DNA from: Streptomyces sp. Ru73
GTDB taxonomy: Bacteria > Actinomycetota > Actinomycetes > Streptomycetales > Streptomycetaceae
NCBI RefSeq assembly: GCF_002920575.1
Contig: NZ_PQSQ01000032.1
Coordinates: 1-64,000, forward strand
Length of the DNA stretch: 64,000 nt
Direction: 5' to 3'
In this document: piece by piece, positions 8,508-16,760 of the stretch
Layout of the letters: each line of letters starts with the position of its first letter
How positions within the stretch are numbered: the first letter of the stretch is position 1
Notes under the pieces: model-generated
Databases searched by the model: none
Told to the model about the DNA's origin: nothing
What the model saw: the letters and a program-made list of their open reading frames with translations, nothing else
Made by a program: the position numbers and the translations under genes

Positions 8508-9131
8508 ATGAGTGACGAAGCGCCCGAAACGGACCGGAGGGTGCAAGCCGCACGCCGGACCCGGGACCGGCTCGCCGCCGCCGCGCTCTCCCTCGCACTC
8601 GACCGCGGCCTCGCCGCCGTCACCGTCGAGGAGATCGCCGCGCGCGCCGACGTCACCCGCCGCACGTTCAGCCGCCACTTCACCGGCAAGGAGAGCGCCG
8701 TCGTGGACTGCCTCCGCGCCGACGGCGACCGGATCAACCGCGCCCTGCGCGCCCGCCCGGCCGCCGAACCGCCGCTGACCGCCTACCACCGGGCCGTACG
8801 GGACTGGCTCGTCGACCCGGTCACCCCCGCCTGGCACCGCCGCCCCCGCGTGTTCGACCTGCTGCGCCTCGCCGAACAGGAGCCGGCGCTCTTCGCCGCG
8901 CTCCAGCACACCCGCGTGGACGCCCAGGAGGACTCCGTCCGCATCGTCGCCGACCGGCTCGGCACCGACCCGGACACCGATCTGCGCCCCGCCGTGCTGG
9001 TGGGCGCGGGCGCCGGAGCACTGATCGCCGCGCAGACCGCCTGGGTGCGCGGCGGGGACACGGGGGCGCTGCCCCGCCTGGTCGACCAGGCGTTCGCTGC
9101 GCTCCTCGCCGAACGAGGAGGTTCGTCATGA
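8508..9131 (+). CDS. TetR family transcriptional regulator
   Basis: A 207-residue repressor with an N-terminal TetR helix-turn-helix at about residues 14-62: LSLALDRGLAAVTVEEIAAR, then ADVTRRTFSRHFTGKE. The rest is an alpha-helical ligand domain with a C-terminal TetR_C-like part. The ATG at 8508 lacks a ribosome site and follows TACAGT by nine bases, so translation may be leaderless or nearly so; an in-frame upstream TTG-type start is less likely. It overlaps the alcohol dehydrogenase start by four bases (ATGA), so the two are translationally coupled. The palindrome at 8462 is the likely operator. Confidence 0.9.
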   Translation: MSDEAPETDRRVQAARRTRDRLAAAALSLALDRGLAAVTVEEIAARADVTRRTFSRHFTGKESAVVDCLRADGDRINRALRARPAAEPPLTAYHRAVRDWLVDPVTPAWHRRPRVFDLLRLAEQEPALFAALQHTRVDAQEDSVRIVADRLGTDPDTDLRPAVLVGAGAGALIAAQTAWVRGGDTGALPRLVDQAFAALLAERGGSS

Positions 9132-10180
9132 AGGCCACGATGAAGGCCGTCCAGTACCGCGCCGTGGGCACCGCGCCCGAAGTGGTCGAGGTGCCCGTCC
9201 CCCAACCGGGGCCGGGCCAGGTCCTGCTGAAGGTGACCGCCGCCGGGGTGTGCCACTCCGACTTCTCGGTCATGCAGTGGACGGCCGACCAGCTGCCCTT
9301 CCCGCTGCCCCTCACCCTCGGCCACGAGGGCGCCGGCACGGTCGCGGCCCTCGGCGAGGGCGTCACCGCCGTCACCGAGGGCGACCAGGTCGCCGTCTAC
9401 GGCCCGTGGGGCTGCGGTGCCTGCGCCAAGTGCGCCGAGGGCAAGGAGAACTACTGCCTGCGCGCCCCCGAACTGGGCATCCGCCCGCCCGGCCTGGGCG
9501 CCCCCGGCGCGCTCGCCGAGTACCTGCTCGTCGACGACGCCCGCCACCTGCTGCCGCTCGGCGGCCTGGACCCCGTGCAGGCCGTGCCGCTCACCGATGC
9601 CGGGCTGACCCCGTACCACGCCGTCAAGCGCTCGCTGCCCAAGCTGGTGCCCGGCTCCACCGCCGTCGTCATCGGCACCGGCGGCCTCGGCCACGTCGCC
9701 ATCCAGCTGCTGCGCGCGCTGAGCCCGGCCCGGGTGATCGCGCTCGACGTCAGCGAGGCCAAGCTGGCCCTGGCCCGCGAGGTCGGCGCGCACGAGACGG
9801 TGCTCTCCGACGCCGGCGCCGCGGCGACGGTACGCGAGCTGACCGGCGGCCTCGGCGCCCAGCTCGTCCTGGACTTCGTCGGCGCGCCGCCCACCGTCAC
9901 CACCGCGGGCGCGGTCGCGGCGGTCGAGGCCGACGTGACGATCGTCGGCCTCGGCGGCGGCGCGCTGCCGGTCGGCTTCGGCACCTCCGCGTACGAGGTG
10001 TCGGTGGCGGCGCCGTACTGGGGCAGCCGCGCCGAACTGGCCGAGGTCCTGGCACTGGCCCGGGCCGGCGCCGTCGACGTGCACGTCGAGACGTACGGCA
10101 TCGACGACGCGCCGCTGGCCTACGAGCGGCTGCACCGGGGCGAGATCAACGGCCGGGCCGTGATCCTGCCGAACGGCTGA
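9128..10180 (+). CDS. Zinc-dependent alcohol dehydrogenase (MDR family)
   Basis: A 350-residue medium-chain dehydrogenase/reductase. The catalytic zinc site is seen in GVCHSDF (Cys, Ser/Asp) and GHEGAGTV (His, Glu). The structural zinc site has four cysteines in WGCGACAKCAEGKENYC. The Rossmann segment has GTGGLGHVAIQLL with IALDVSEAKL, where Asp at the end of beta-2 predicts NAD(H). The sequence resembles NAD-dependent alcohol dehydrogenases acting on primary or aromatic alcohols. It overlaps the preceding TetR gene by four bases, so the TetR protein probably senses its substrate or a related aldehyde. The convergent phosphatase gene ends nine bases later. Confidence 0.93.
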   Translation: MKATMKAVQYRAVGTAPEVVEVPVPQPGPGQVLLKVTAAGVCHSDFSVMQWTADQLPFPLPLTLGHEGAGTVAALGEGVTAVTEGDQVAVYGPWGCGACAKCAEGKENYCLRAPELGIRPPGLGAPGALAEYLLVDDARHLLPLGGLDPVQAVPLTDAGLTPYHAVKRSLPKLVPGSTAVVIGTGGLGHVAIQLLRALSPARVIALDVSEAKLALAREVGAHETVLSDAGAAATVRELTGGLGAQLVLDFVGAPPTVTTAGAVAAVEADVTIVGLGGGALPVGFGTSAYEVSVAAPYWGSRAELAEVLALARAGAVDVHVETYGIDDAPLAYERLHRGEINGRAVILPNG

Positions 10181-10189
10181 GCGCCGCGG

Positions 10190-11809
10190 TCAGCCCTTCG
10201 CCGGGGCGGCGGCGGACCGCGTCACCTCGAAGTGGTCGATCCGCTCGCCCGTCTCGGCCAGCGCGGTGACCTTCATCCGCGGCCGGTGGCCGGTCTCGAC
10301 CTCCACCGCGAGGAACGAGAAGCCGGTGTAGCGCACCCGCGACCACGCGACCTTGTCGGTGTTCTTCCCGCCGCCCTTGACCCAGTGGTACGTCTCGACC
10401 TCGTCCAGGTCCTTCACGTGCCCCTCGTAGCTGTCCGGCACGGGGAACTTGTACAGCGCCTTGCCCGCGCCGCCCGCCGTGACGTACACGATGCCCTCGC
10501 GCGCCGAGTCGACGCTGCCGCCGACCGGCACCTTGCGGGAGACGTCGGTGCCCTTGAGCGCGTCGGTGCGCTCGTAGATGTGGTTGTGGCCGTTGATGAC
10601 CAGGTCCACGCCGTGCTTCTCGAAGAGCGGCAGCCAGGCGTCCCGGACGCCGCCGTCCGAGGCGTGCGAGACGGTGGTGGAGAACGCGCAGTGGTGGAAG
10701 AAGACCACGAGGAAGTCGATGTCGCTCCGGCCGCGCAGCTCGCCGAGGCGGCGGTCCAGCCAGCGGGTCTGCTTGCCGTTGGTGTAGCCGGTGTTCGCGG
10801 TGATCTCGTAGCTGACGTCGTTGGCGTCCAGCGCGACCACGCCGACGTTGCCGTAGGTGAAGGAGTACACGCCCGGCGCGTGCTTGGGGTCCGGGCCGTT
10901 CTCCGGCAGCGACCAGCGGGCCAGCTGGCCGCCGTAGCCGTCGGGGGAGTACCAGGCCTCCATGTCGTGGTTGCCGGTCGTCACCATCCACGGCACGGAC
11001 TTGGCGACCGTCTCGGTCTGCGCCAGGAACTGGTCCCACACCCGCGCGTCGTAGGTGTCCTCCGTCGAGCCCTGGCCGTCCGGGTCGGCGTAGCAGATGT
11101 CGCCCGCGTGCAGGTGGAAGGAGGGGTTCTGGCCGAGGATCAGCTGGTCGTTGGCGAGCGCGTCGTAGCTGACGCCCTGGTCGCCGAAGGCGGTGAAGAC
11201 GAACTTCTCCGGCCGGGCCGGCGCGGTGCGGAAGGTGCCGACGGTGGAGAAGTGGCGCGCGTCGGCCGGGTCGAAGCCGTCGTGGCCGACGCCGTAGTAG
11301 TACGTCGTGCCGGGCTTGAGGCCGTCCAGCGCGGCGTGCAGGTAGTACTGGTCGACGGCCGGCAGCTTCTTCGTGAGCGCGGGGGTGTGCAGGTCGCGCA
11401 CCTCGGCCTCGATCTTCCGGCTCAGGTCCCACGGCTTCAGGCCCACCCGGACGTACGGCCGCTTCACCGCGAACGGCACCTGCCAGGAGACCCGCATCTG
11501 CGTCTTGGGGTCGGCACCGAACTGCAGGTGCCGGCCGAACGGCGCCACCAGCGAGCCGTCCACCGTCGCGGTGGCCGGCGCGGAGAGCAGGGTCGTGGAG
11601 CGCGGCGACGCGCACGCGGTGGTGGAGCCGAGCAGGCCGCTGCCCGCGACGATGCCCGCACCGGCCGCCGAGGTGCGCAGCAGTCCGCGCCGGGACAGCT
11701 TGGTGCGCAGGTACTCGTGCTGCTCGGCCATGGACATACGGGCGGCGAGCCGCTCGGGGATGCCGAAGCGGGGAAGGTCGGGCGAGGCGGGGGTCTCAGG
11801 TGAAGCCAT
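10190..11809 (-). CDS. Tat-exported purple acid phosphatase-like metallophosphoesterase
   Basis: A 539-residue secreted phosphatase. A twin-arginine signal is seen at about 38-65 (LSRRGLLRTSAAGAG, then a hydrophobic stretch and a Cys in TTACAS that could be a lipobox). An N-terminal fibronectin-like domain of purple acid phosphatases follows (about 85-195). The metallophosphoesterase core has the five blocks: GDQG (about 206), HAGDICYAD (about 235), GNHD (about 280), FFHHCAF, and NGHNHIYER (about 407), giving the two-metal site. It probably releases phosphate from organic esters outside the cell. The ATG at 11809 is kept although an internal start nearer the RR motif is possible. Confidence 0.9.
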   Translation of the reverse strand: MASPETPASPDLPRFGIPERLAARMSMAEQHEYLRTKLSRRGLLRTSAAGAGIVAGSGLLGSTTACASPRSTTLLSAPATATVDGSLVAPFGRHLQFGADPKTQMRVSWQVPFAVKRPYVRVGLKPWDLSRKIEAEVRDLHTPALTKKLPAVDQYYLHAALDGLKPGTTYYYGVGHDGFDPADARHFSTVGTFRTAPARPEKFVFTAFGDQGVSYDALANDQLILGQNPSFHLHAGDICYADPDGQGSTEDTYDARVWDQFLAQTETVAKSVPWMVTTGNHDMEAWYSPDGYGGQLARWSLPENGPDPKHAPGVYSFTYGNVGVVALDANDVSYEITANTGYTNGKQTRWLDRRLGELRGRSDIDFLVVFFHHCAFSTTVSHASDGGVRDAWLPLFEKHGVDLVINGHNHIYERTDALKGTDVSRKVPVGGSVDSAREGIVYVTAGGAGKALYKFPVPDSYEGHVKDLDEVETYHWVKGGGKNTDKVAWSRVRYTGFSFLAVEVETGHRPRMKVTALAETGERIDHFEVTRSAAAPAKG

Positions 11810-11845
11810 GGTGGGAACGTGTCATCGCCGGGCGGCCGAAGGGCG

Positions 11846-11868
11846 ACAGCCGGGTGAATACCGGCTGT
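11846..11868. promoter_or_regulatory. Inverted repeat between the phosphatase and leuB
   Basis: ACAGCCGG and CCGGCTGT arms, eight bases each, flank GTGAATA. It lies about 40 bases upstream of the phosphatase start and 70 upstream of leuB, so it could act on either divergent gene. It does not look like a standard PHO box of tandem GTTCACC units. Confidence 0.4.
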
Positions 11869-11937
11869 ACGGCTCCCCACCTGTCCGTATGCCGGACACT
11901 GGGTGTCATCCCTCGGGACGAAGAGTAGGGTCCAGGC

Positions 11938-12978
11938 ATGTCTCGCAGCATTCGCCTCGCAGTGATCCCCGGTGACGGTATCGGCCAGGAAGTCGTGGCC
12001 CAGGGCCTCAAGGTCCTCTCCGCCGTCCTCCCGCAGGACGTGAAGCTGGAAACCCAGGAGTACGACCTGGGCGCCAAGCGATGGCACGCGACCGGCGAGA
12101 CCCTGCCGGACGCGGAGATGGAGTCGCTCAAGCAGCACGACGCCATCCTGCTCGGCGCGATCGGCGACCCGTCCGTGCCCTCCGGCGTCCTGGAGCGCGG
12201 CCTGCTGCTGAAGCTCCGCTTCGCGTTCGACCACTTCGTGAACCTGCGCCCGTCGAAGCTGTTCCCGAACACCAGCACCCCGCTGGCCGGCCGCCCCGAC
12301 ATCGACTTCATCGTCGTCCGCGAGGGCACCGAGGGCCCCTACACGGGCAACGGCGGCAGCCTGCGCACCGGCACCCCGCACGAGGTCGCCACCGAGGTCA
12401 GCCTGAACACGGCGTACGGCGTCGAGCGGGTCGTCCGGGACGCCTACGAGCGCGCCCAGGCCCGCCCGCGCAAGAAGCTGACGCTGGTCCACAAGAACAA
12501 CGTCCTGGTCCACGCCGGCCACATGTGGAAGAACATCTTCGACAAGGTCGGCGAGGAGTACCCCGAGGTCACCACCGACTACCTGCACGTCGACGCCGCG
12601 ACGATCTTCTTCGTCACGCAGCCGGAGCGCTTCGACGTCATCGTCACCGACAACCTCTTCGGTGACATCCTCACCGACCTCGCCGCCGCCGTGACCGGCG
12701 GCATCGGCCTGGCCGCCTCCGGCAACATCAACCCCACGGGTGACTTCCCGTCCATGTTCGAGCCGGTCCACGGCTCGGCCCCGGACATCGCGGGCACCGG
12801 GAAGGCCGACCCGACCGCGACGATCCTCTCCGTCGCGCTCCTCCTGCGGCACCTCGGTTACGACGCCGAGGCCGTCCGCATCGAGGAGGCCGTCGCCGCC
12901 GACCTCGAAGGCCGCGACGGCACCGCCCGCACCACCGACGAGATCGGCGACGCGCTCGCCGGACGAGTAGCGGGCTGA
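11938..12978 (+). CDS. leuB: 3-isopropylmalate dehydrogenase
   Basis: A 346-residue NAD+-dependent decarboxylating dehydrogenase for the third step of leucine synthesis. It shows the family's GDGIGQEV start, [13 protein letters not shown], the active-site [11 protein letters not shown] segment and the metal-binding [14 protein letters not shown], with [21 protein letters not shown] near the end. The ATG at 11938 has no ribosome site; TAGGGT eight bases before it fits a leaderless transcript, common for this gene in Streptomyces. It is followed by a hairpin and then ilvE on the same strand. Confidence 0.96.
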   Translation: MSRSIRLAVIPGDGIGQEVVAQGLKVLSAVLPQDVKLETQEYDLGAKRWHATGETLPDAEMESLKQHDAILLGAIGDPSVPSGVLERGLLLKLRFAFDHFVNLRPSKLFPNTSTPLAGRPDIDFIVVREGTEGPYTGNGGSLRTGTPHEVATEVSLNTAYGVERVVRDAYERAQARPRKKLTLVHKNNVLVHAGHMWKNIFDKVGEEYPEVTTDYLHVDAATIFFVTQPERFDVIVTDNLFGDILTDLAAAVTGGIGLAASGNINPTGDFPSMFEPVHGSAPDIAGTGKADPTATILSVALLLRHLGYDAEAVRIEEAVAADLEGRDGTARTTDEIGDALAGRVAG

Positions 12979-13018
12979 CGCCGCTGCACCGACACGACAG
13001 CTGAAGCTGTTCCTGCCC

Positions 13019-13062
13019 GTAGCCCAGCGGCGAGCCTCTCAGGCACCCGGCCGCTGGGCTAC
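13019..13062 (+). terminator. Hairpin between leuB and ilvE
   Basis: Twelve-base arms GTAGCCCAGCGG (13019-13030) and CCGCTGGGCTAC (13051-13062) enclose a 20-base loop. It lies 40 bases after leuB stop. The loop is long for a simple terminator, so a leader structure for ilvE is possible, but no leader peptide was found. Confidence 0.5.
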
Positions 13063-13251
13063 TCGGCGGTTGGGTGCGACCATCGACCACAGGTCGCGCT
13101 CGAGCGATACGTCACCTCCTTCCTCTCCGCGGTCCCAGACGCGCGATAATCGGACACGGGACCGCGCACGGGAGGGAGCTCGGACGTCCACGTACCGACA
13201 GGACGTCGTGAGCGCGGCCGCCACAACCACACCGGTGAAGGACACGCACTC

Positions 13252-14361
13252 ATGACGACGCCCACGATCGAGCTCAAGCCCTCCGCGAACCCGCTGTCCG
13301 CAGCGGAGCGGGAGAAGATCCTGGCCAGCCCCGGTTTCGGCCGGCACTTCACCGACCACATGGTGACGATCCGGTGGACCGAGGGCCGCGGCTGGCACGA
13401 CGCGCAGCTCGTCCCCTACGCGCCGCTCTCGATCGACCCGGCGAACATGACCCTGCACTACGCCCAGACGATCTTCGAGGGGCTGAAGGCGTACCGCCGG
13501 CCCGACGGCTCCGTGGCCACCTTCCGCCCCGACGCCAACGCCCAGCGCTTCCAGCGCTCCGCGCACCGCCTCGGCATGCCCGAGCTGCCCGTCGAGACGT
13601 TCATCGCCGCCTGCGACGCGCTGGTCGAGCAGGACAAGGACTGGGTCCCGGCGCACGGCGGCGAGGAGTCGCTCTACCTGCGCCCCTTCATGTTCGCCGC
13701 CGAGGTCGGCCTCGGCGTGAAGCCCGCCAACGAGTACCTGTTCGTCGTGATCGCCTCGCCCGCCGGCGCCTACTTCCCCGGCGGCGTCAAGCCCGTCTCC
13801 ATCTGGCTGTCCGAGGACCGGGTGCGCGCCGTCCCCGGCGGCATGGGCGACGCCAAGACCGGCGGAAACTACGCCGCGTCCCTGCTCGCCCAGGCCGAGG
13901 CCGCCGAGAAGGGCTGCGACCAGGTGGCCTACCTCGACGCCGTCGAGCACAAGTGGGTCGAGGAGCTGGGCGGCATGAACCTGTACTTCGTGTACGGGAA
14001 CGGCGGCACGGACGGCCGGCCGAAGATCGTCACCCCGACGCTCACCGGCTCGCTCCTCGCGGGCGTCACCCGCGACTCGCTCCTCACCGTCGCCCGTGAC
14101 CTGGGCTACGAGTCGGAGGAGGCCCGCGTCTCCATCGACCAGTGGCAGGCCGACACCGAGAACGGCACCCTCACCGAGGTCTTCGCCTGCGGCACCGCCG
14201 CGGTCATCACGCCCGTCGGCACGGTGAAGCGCACCGGCGCCGAGTGGCAGCAGAGCGGCGGCGAGCCCGGCGAGGTCACCATGAAGCTCCGCGAGGCGCT
14301 GCTGGACATCCAGCGCGGCACCGCGGCGGACACCCACGGCTGGATGCACCCCCTGGGCTGA
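13252..14361 (+). CDS. ilvE: Branched-chain amino acid aminotransferase
   Basis: A 369-residue fold-type IV PLP aminotransferase that interconverts branched-chain 2-oxo acids and valine, leucine and isoleucine. [19 protein letters not shown], the PLP lysine in [16 protein letters not shown] (about 202), [11 protein letters not shown] and [15 protein letters not shown] are all present and match the actinobacterial IlvE group. The ATG at 13252 has GAAGGA ten bases upstream. A 190-base gap with a possible promoter follows the leuB hairpin, so it may be transcribed separately. It is followed by a strong bidirectional terminator. Confidence 0.96.
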   Translation: MTTPTIELKPSANPLSAAEREKILASPGFGRHFTDHMVTIRWTEGRGWHDAQLVPYAPLSIDPANMTLHYAQTIFEGLKAYRRPDGSVATFRPDANAQRFQRSAHRLGMPELPVETFIAACDALVEQDKDWVPAHGGEESLYLRPFMFAAEVGLGVKPANEYLFVVIASPAGAYFPGGVKPVSIWLSEDRVRAVPGGMGDAKTGGNYAASLLAQAEAAEKGCDQVAYLDAVEHKWVEELGGMNLYFVYGNGGTDGRPKIVTPTLTGSLLAGVTRDSLLTVARDLGYESEEARVSIDQWQADTENGTLTEVFACGTAAVITPVGTVKRTGAEWQQSGGEPGEVTMKLREALLDIQRGTAADTHGWMHPLG

Positions 14362-14389
14362 GGCGCCACCCCCGGCCCCGCATACGGCA

Positions 14390-14432
14390 ACGGGCCGCCC
14401 GGACGCGTCCACCGCGCGTCCGGGCGGCCCGT
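14390..14432. terminator. Strong bidirectional terminator after ilvE
   Basis: A perfect 18-bp stem (14390-14407 with 14415-14432) and seven-base loop lie between ilvE and the convergent permease gene. Confidence 0.88.
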
Positions 14433-14450
14433 CGCCGTACCGACCGCCGC

Positions 14451-15881
14451 CTAGGGCACCTCGGCAGGCGCCTCCTCCACCGGCGCGACGGCCGCAGCGA
14501 CCGGCGCCCCGCTGCGCGTGAGCACCGCGTACAGCGCGGCCGTGACCAGCGCCGACAGCAGGAACGAGACGTCGATGCCGCCGGTGTACGGGACGAGCGG
14601 CCCGGTGTAGAGCGGGGTGTCGACGGCGGCCAGGCCGACCACCGAGCCGGTCGCCCACGCCGCCGTCGCGGGCACGTTCCAGCCCGCGGTGTACCAGTAC
14701 CGGCCGCCCCGCGCGCGGCGGTTGTAGACCTGCAGCGCCTCGGAGTCGTACACCCCGCGGCAGCGCGCGAAGCCCATGACGGTGATCACCGCCCAGGGCG
14801 TGCCGACCGCGGTGAGCAGCAGGACGAAGGAGGTCATCGCGTCCTGCGCGTCCCACGCGAAGTGGCCGAGGTAGACGAAGAACGTGGCGACGGCGGCGAC
14901 CACGTACGTGGCCTGGGTACGGGTGGCGCGCGGCAGGATCGCGTCCAGGTCCAGGCCCATCGAGTACAGCATCAGCCCCGCGTTGCCGACCGAGCCGGCC
15001 GAGGCGGCGAGGAAGAGCGGGGCCAGGAACCAGAAGGGCGCGCCCGCGACGAGCGGCCCGGCGTAGTCGCCGCCCGCGCCGACCGCGAGCGCGGTGAAGG
15101 TGCCGAAGAGCTGGGGGACCAGCAGGCCGGCGACCAGCCCGAGGCAGGTGGCGAGGAAGACCTTCCGGGAGCCGTGCCGGCGCGGGGAGATGTACCGGGT
15201 GTAGTCGCCGAGCAGGGTGATGAAGGCGATCGGGCCGCTCAGCCCGGCCGAGACCACCGCGAGCAGCCAGGTGGGCCAGAAGCCGCCGAGCAGGTACGTG
15301 CTGCCGTGCACGGCGGCGGTGCTGAAGTGCGGCGCGTAGGCGAACAGGCCGACGAGCAGGATCGCGGTCATGCCGAGCGCGAGGACGCGGGAGAGGCGGA
15401 GCAGCAGCTTGTAGCCGTAGACCGCGCCGGCCGCCGTGCAGACGGCGAGCAGGGCGTAGACGGCCGCATAGCTCGCGCCGCCGTCGGGGAGGCCGACGAG
15501 CCGGGCGAGGGTGCCGACGACGGCGTCCCCGCCGACCCAGAGGGTGAGCGCGGTGTAGCCGAGCGAGAGCAGCAGGCCGATCACCGAGCCGACCAGCCGG
15601 CCGCGTACGCCGAAGTGCGCTCCGCTGCTGGTGGAGAGGTTGGTGCCGGTACGCAGCGAGACCAGCGCGAGCGGCGCGGTGAGCAGCGTGCCGACCAGGG
15701 TGCCGGCGGTCAGGGAGGTCACCGACGCCCAGAAGCCGAGCCCGAAGGAGACCGGCAGCCAGCCGAAGATGACCACGCCCAGGGCGAGGTTGGAGCCGAG
15801 CAGGATGGACACGAGGTCGCGCGGGCTGCTGGTGCGTTCCTCGTCGGGGATCGTGTCGACTCCGCGTTGTTCGATCGGCAT
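14451..15881 (-). CDS. Cytosine permease-like NCS1 transporter
   Basis: A 476-residue membrane protein with about twelve helices, closest in pattern to the CodB/cytosine permease branch of NCS1: SSPRDLVSILLGSNLALGVV at the start, STSSGAHFGVRGRLVGS in the first repeat, and GLSGPIAFITLLGDYTRYISP in the second. It is divergent from the urease-like operon, and a perfect palindrome lies 70 bases before its start. This suggests joint regulation with that operon and uptake of a nitrogen-rich small molecule. Substrate could be cytosine, another nucleobase, a hydantoin or a ureido compound; sequence alone does not decide. The gene is followed by the terminator shared with ilvE. Confidence 0.87.
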   Translation of the reverse strand: MPIEQRGVDTIPDEERTSSPRDLVSILLGSNLALGVVIFGWLPVSFGLGFWASVTSLTAGTLVGTLLTAPLALVSLRTGTNLSTSSGAHFGVRGRLVGSVIGLLLSLGYTALTLWVGGDAVVGTLARLVGLPDGGASYAAVYALLAVCTAAGAVYGYKLLLRLSRVLALGMTAILLVGLFAYAPHFSTAAVHGSTYLLGGFWPTWLLAVVSAGLSGPIAFITLLGDYTRYISPRRHGSRKVFLATCLGLVAGLLVPQLFGTFTALAVGAGGDYAGPLVAGAPFWFLAPLFLAASAGSVGNAGLMLYSMGLDLDAILPRATRTQATYVVAAVATFFVYLGHFAWDAQDAMTSFVLLLTAVGTPWAVITVMGFARCRGVYDSEALQVYNRRARGGRYWYTAGWNVPATAAWATGSVVGLAAVDTPLYTGPLVPYTGGIDVSFLLSALVTAALYAVLTRSGAPVAAAVAPVEEAPAEVP

Positions 15882-15951
15882 GAGAGGACTCCTCTGAGAG
15901 GCCGGACAACTGTCGGGGGGTGCCGCTCCCGGGGCGGAGCGTTCCGGTTTT

Positions 15952-15966
15952 TTGAGCGGCGCTCAA
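15952..15966. promoter_or_regulatory. Palindrome 1 in the permease/urease divergent promoter
   Basis: TTGAGCGGCGCTCAA has perfect seven-base arms around one base. It has the form of a TetR operator and lies about 70 bases before the permease start on the minus strand. The TetR-type gene at 19723 in the same locus is the obvious candidate to bind it. Confidence 0.6.
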
Positions 15967-16020
15967 TGTGACCCATGCCCCTGTGCCCGGTCAACCCTTT
16001 CCCATCCCTCGATACTGTGG

Positions 16021-16037
16021 TTAGAGTGACGCTCTAA
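16021..16037. promoter_or_regulatory. Palindrome 2, upstream of the ureAB fusion gene
   Basis: TTAGAGTGACGCTCTAA has six-base arms with a nearly symmetric centre and shares the GCTC(T)AA half with palindrome 1, centred 70 bases away. It ends 21 bases before the ureAB start and overlaps the likely transcription start, so repression is likely. Confidence 0.6.
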
Positions 16038-16058
16038 TCGATCAGGAGGTGTGGTGGC

Positions 16059-16760
16059 ATGCGGCTGACCCCGACCGAGCGCGACCGGCTGCTGCTCTTC
16101 GGCGCCGCCGAACTGGCGAGAGCACGCAGGGCACGCGGCCTGAAGCTGAACGTCCCCGAGGCGACCGCGCTGATCGCGGACACGGTCTGCGAGACGGCCA
16201 GGGACGGCGGCCGGCTGGCCGACGCGATCGAGGCGGCCCGCGCCGTCCTCGGCCCGGACGACGTGCTGCCCGGCGTCGCCGACGTGGTGACCGAGGTCCA
16301 CGTGGAGGCGGTCTTCGACGACGGCTCCCGGCTCGCGGTCGTCAGCGACCCCATCGCCGGGGGCTCGCTGGGCGACGCGGCACCGGGCGCCGTCCTGCCC
16401 GGCCCGGCCGACGCCGCCCCCGAACCCGCGCTGACCCTCCGCGTACGCAACACCGCGACCGTCCCCGTCAGCGTCACCTCCCACTTCCACTTCTTCGAGG
16501 CCAACCCCCGGCTCGACTTCGACCGCGCCGCCGCCTACGGCATGCGGCTCAACGTCCCCGCCGGCTCCTCCCAGCGCTTCGGCCCGGGCGCCGAGGAGGA
16601 GGTCGGCCTCGTACCGATCGGCGGCGACCGCATCGCCATCGGCTTCGCCGGACTGGTGGACGGCCCGCTGGACGCACCGGGCGCGAAGGAAGAAGCGCTG
16701 CGGCGGGCCGCCGCCTGCGGCTACCTCGGGGCGAGCACCGAAGAGGAGGAGCGGGCATGA
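16059..16760 (+). CDS. Urease gamma-beta fusion subunit
   Basis: A 233-residue fusion of UreA (residues 1-100: MRLTPTERDRLLLFGAAELA, GLKLNVPEATALI, then DPIAGG) and UreB (about 118-220: SHFHFFEANPRLDFDRAAAYGMRLNVPAGSSQRFGPG). Such fusions occur in several bacteria and form the base of the urease oligomer. The ATG at 16059 follows AGGAGGT with spacing eight. It overlaps the next gene by four bases (ATGA), so the two subunits are translationally coupled. No ureD, ureE, ureF or ureG is found in the window. Nickel insertion would have to rely on accessory proteins encoded elsewhere. Confidence 0.92.
   Translation: MRLTPTERDRLLLFGAAELARARRARGLKLNVPEATALIADTVCETARDGGRLADAIEAARAVLGPDDVLPGVADVVTEVHVEAVFDDGSRLAVVSDPIAGGSLGDAAPGAVLPGPADAAPEPALTLRVRNTATVPVSVTSHFHFFEANPRLDFDRAAAYGMRLNVPAGSSQRFGPGAEEEVGLVPIGGDRIAIGFAGLVDGPLDAPGAKEEALRRAAACGYLGASTEEEERA

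Noticed and set aside
13030..13062. CCTCTCAGGCA in the leuB-ilvE hairpin loop resembles part of a glycine riboswitch
   Set aside because: The other conserved parts of the aptamer are absent and neither gene concerns glycine.
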